Assembly: GCA_042219525.1 (NCBI GenBank)
Contig: JBDGPU010000180.1
Coordinates: 1 to 23,804, forward strand
DNA from: JBDGPU01 sp042219525
Lineage (GTDB): Archaea; Halobacteriota; Halobacteria; Halobacteriales; Haloferacaceae
DNA: 23,804 nt
Reading direction: 5' to 3'
Part shown: in pieces, positions 23,238 to 23,804 of the stretch
Numbering within the stretch: position 1 is the first letter of the stretch
Layout of the letters: each line of letters opens with the position of its first letter
Notes under the pieces: model-generated
Seen by the model: the letters and a program-made list of their open reading frames with translations, nothing else
What the model was told of the DNA's origin: nothing
Databases searched by the model: none
Program-made: the position numbers and the translations under genes

Positions 23238-23549
23238 CTACTCCTGCGCGTCAACCACTGCAACCCCAGCCAGATTCACGATGTCCTTCACCTCGTCGCC
23301 TCGCTGGAGGACGTGGACGGGCTTGTCCATGCCGACGAGCATCGGGCCGATGGCCTCCGCGCCGCCGAGGCGCTGGAGGAGCTTGTAGCCGATGTTGCCG
23401 GATTCGAGGTTCGGGAAGATGAGGACGTTCGCGGGGTCCTCGAGCTCCGAGAAGCCGTAGGTGTCGTTGAGGATGTCCTCGACGACGGCGGTGTCGGCCT
23501 GCATCTCGCCGTCGACGGGGAAGTCGACCTCCGCATCGTCGTGGAGGCT
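23238..23549 (-). pseudogene. maeB: 5'-truncated malic enzyme remnant (phosphotransacetylase-like C-terminal domain)
   Basis: The reading frame encodes about 100 residues that match the C-terminal end of the phosphotransacetylase-like domain of NADP-type malic enzymes: VDGEMQADTAVVEDILND, ANVLIFPNLESGNIGYKLLQRLGG, IGPMLVGMDKPVHVLQRG, and VKDIVNLAGVAVVDAQE at the stop. The malic enzyme catalytic part, about 650 residues, is missing. Upstream of about 23549 the sequence changes within a few tens of bases into repeat copy R, so no start codon belongs to the gene. A full-length enzyme would convert malate to pyruvate. This fragment cannot. Confidence 0.85.
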
Positions 23550-23564
23550 GTTCTTTCTGCGCAG

Positions 23565-23804
23565 ATTTAGACTGGTAATGCGTTTTTGCTCTTGACGCCA
23601 ACAGTCAGAAATCCCTCGGCCGCTCTTGGTTATGAACGTGATGGCCAGATGCAGACGCTGCTGCTCTCGACAGCACCGCAAACACCCAGAAAGCCCTCGG
23701 CCGCTCGCGGTCGCTGAGCGACATATCCGCGGCTCTACACACCGCCCGCCGCGGATAGGGGTCGGCTTCGCGAGAAATCGAAGATTTCTCGGAGCCCGAA
23801 AATC
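23565..23804 (+). repeat. Composite repeat, copy R (cut by the window end)
   Basis: Two degenerate tandem units (boxes near 23593 and 23668) lead into GAAAGCCCTCGGCCGCTC, then a small hairpin in GGTCGCTGAGCGACA. The main hairpin follows, with arms 23724-23733 and 23748-23757 and loop TCTACACACCGCCC (23734-23747). The double-palindrome cassette then starts at about 23768 in reverse complement to copy M and is cut at 23804. The stem matches copy L rather than copy M. No intact TATA core remains; the site reads GGTTATGAACGTGATGG. Confidence 0.82.

Overview
The window is chromosomal-type DNA from a haloarchaeon. The evidence is the high G+C, acidic proteins, leaderless genes with a TATA box about 25 bp before the ATG, a Tat-exported lipoprotein, a class III-type pilin, and cofH of coenzyme F420 synthesis. 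No rRNA gene, transposase, integrase or CRISPR array was seen.

Layout. (1) 1-345 is a copy (L, reading leftward) of a composite repeat. (2) 410-4481 carries a HEXXH metallopeptidase-like gene, tRNA-Gly(GCC), a small hypothetical, cofH, a YdjM-type membrane hydrolase and a small winged-helix regulator. (3) 4488-7942 carries pyroglutamyl peptidase, an FAD oxidoreductase and an AI-2E family membrane protein. (4) 7943-9390 is 1.4 kb without a credible gene. It holds the fullest copy (M) of the composite repeat, followed by a dense field of perfect palindromes, a short satellite and nested inverted-repeat elements. (5) 9391-12956 carries an XRE regulator, two GNAT acetyltransferases, an EamA transporter and a two-CBS protein. 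(6) 13100-19427 is a minus-strand dipeptide/oligopeptide ABC operon, dppA-dppB-dppC-dppD-dppF, whose dppA is frameshifted and looks circularly permuted. (7) 19653-22122 is an APC amino-acid permease with a universal-stress tail, preceded by a 41-residue single-span membrane peptide. (8) 22557-23024 is a type IV pilin, followed by a 5'-truncated malic enzyme remnant and a third copy (R) of the composite repeat.

The most interesting signal is the composite repeat, found three times. Tandem units of about 78-81 bp, many with a strong TATA-like core, run into a hairpin with a fixed 14-nt loop. The hairpin's 10-bp stem differs between copies by two paired, compensating changes. Copies M and R also carry the same double-palindrome cassette in opposite orientations at different places. 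This looks like either a family of promoter-driven structured RNAs or an undescribed non-coding mobile or recombinogenic element. Copy R sits at the break of the malic enzyme gene, which fits recombination at these repeats.

The genes are mostly ordinary housekeeping and transport functions. The dpp operon (peptide import), pyroglutamyl peptidase (peptide trimming) and the amino-acid permease could together serve peptide and amino-acid use, but only the dpp genes are clearly an operon.
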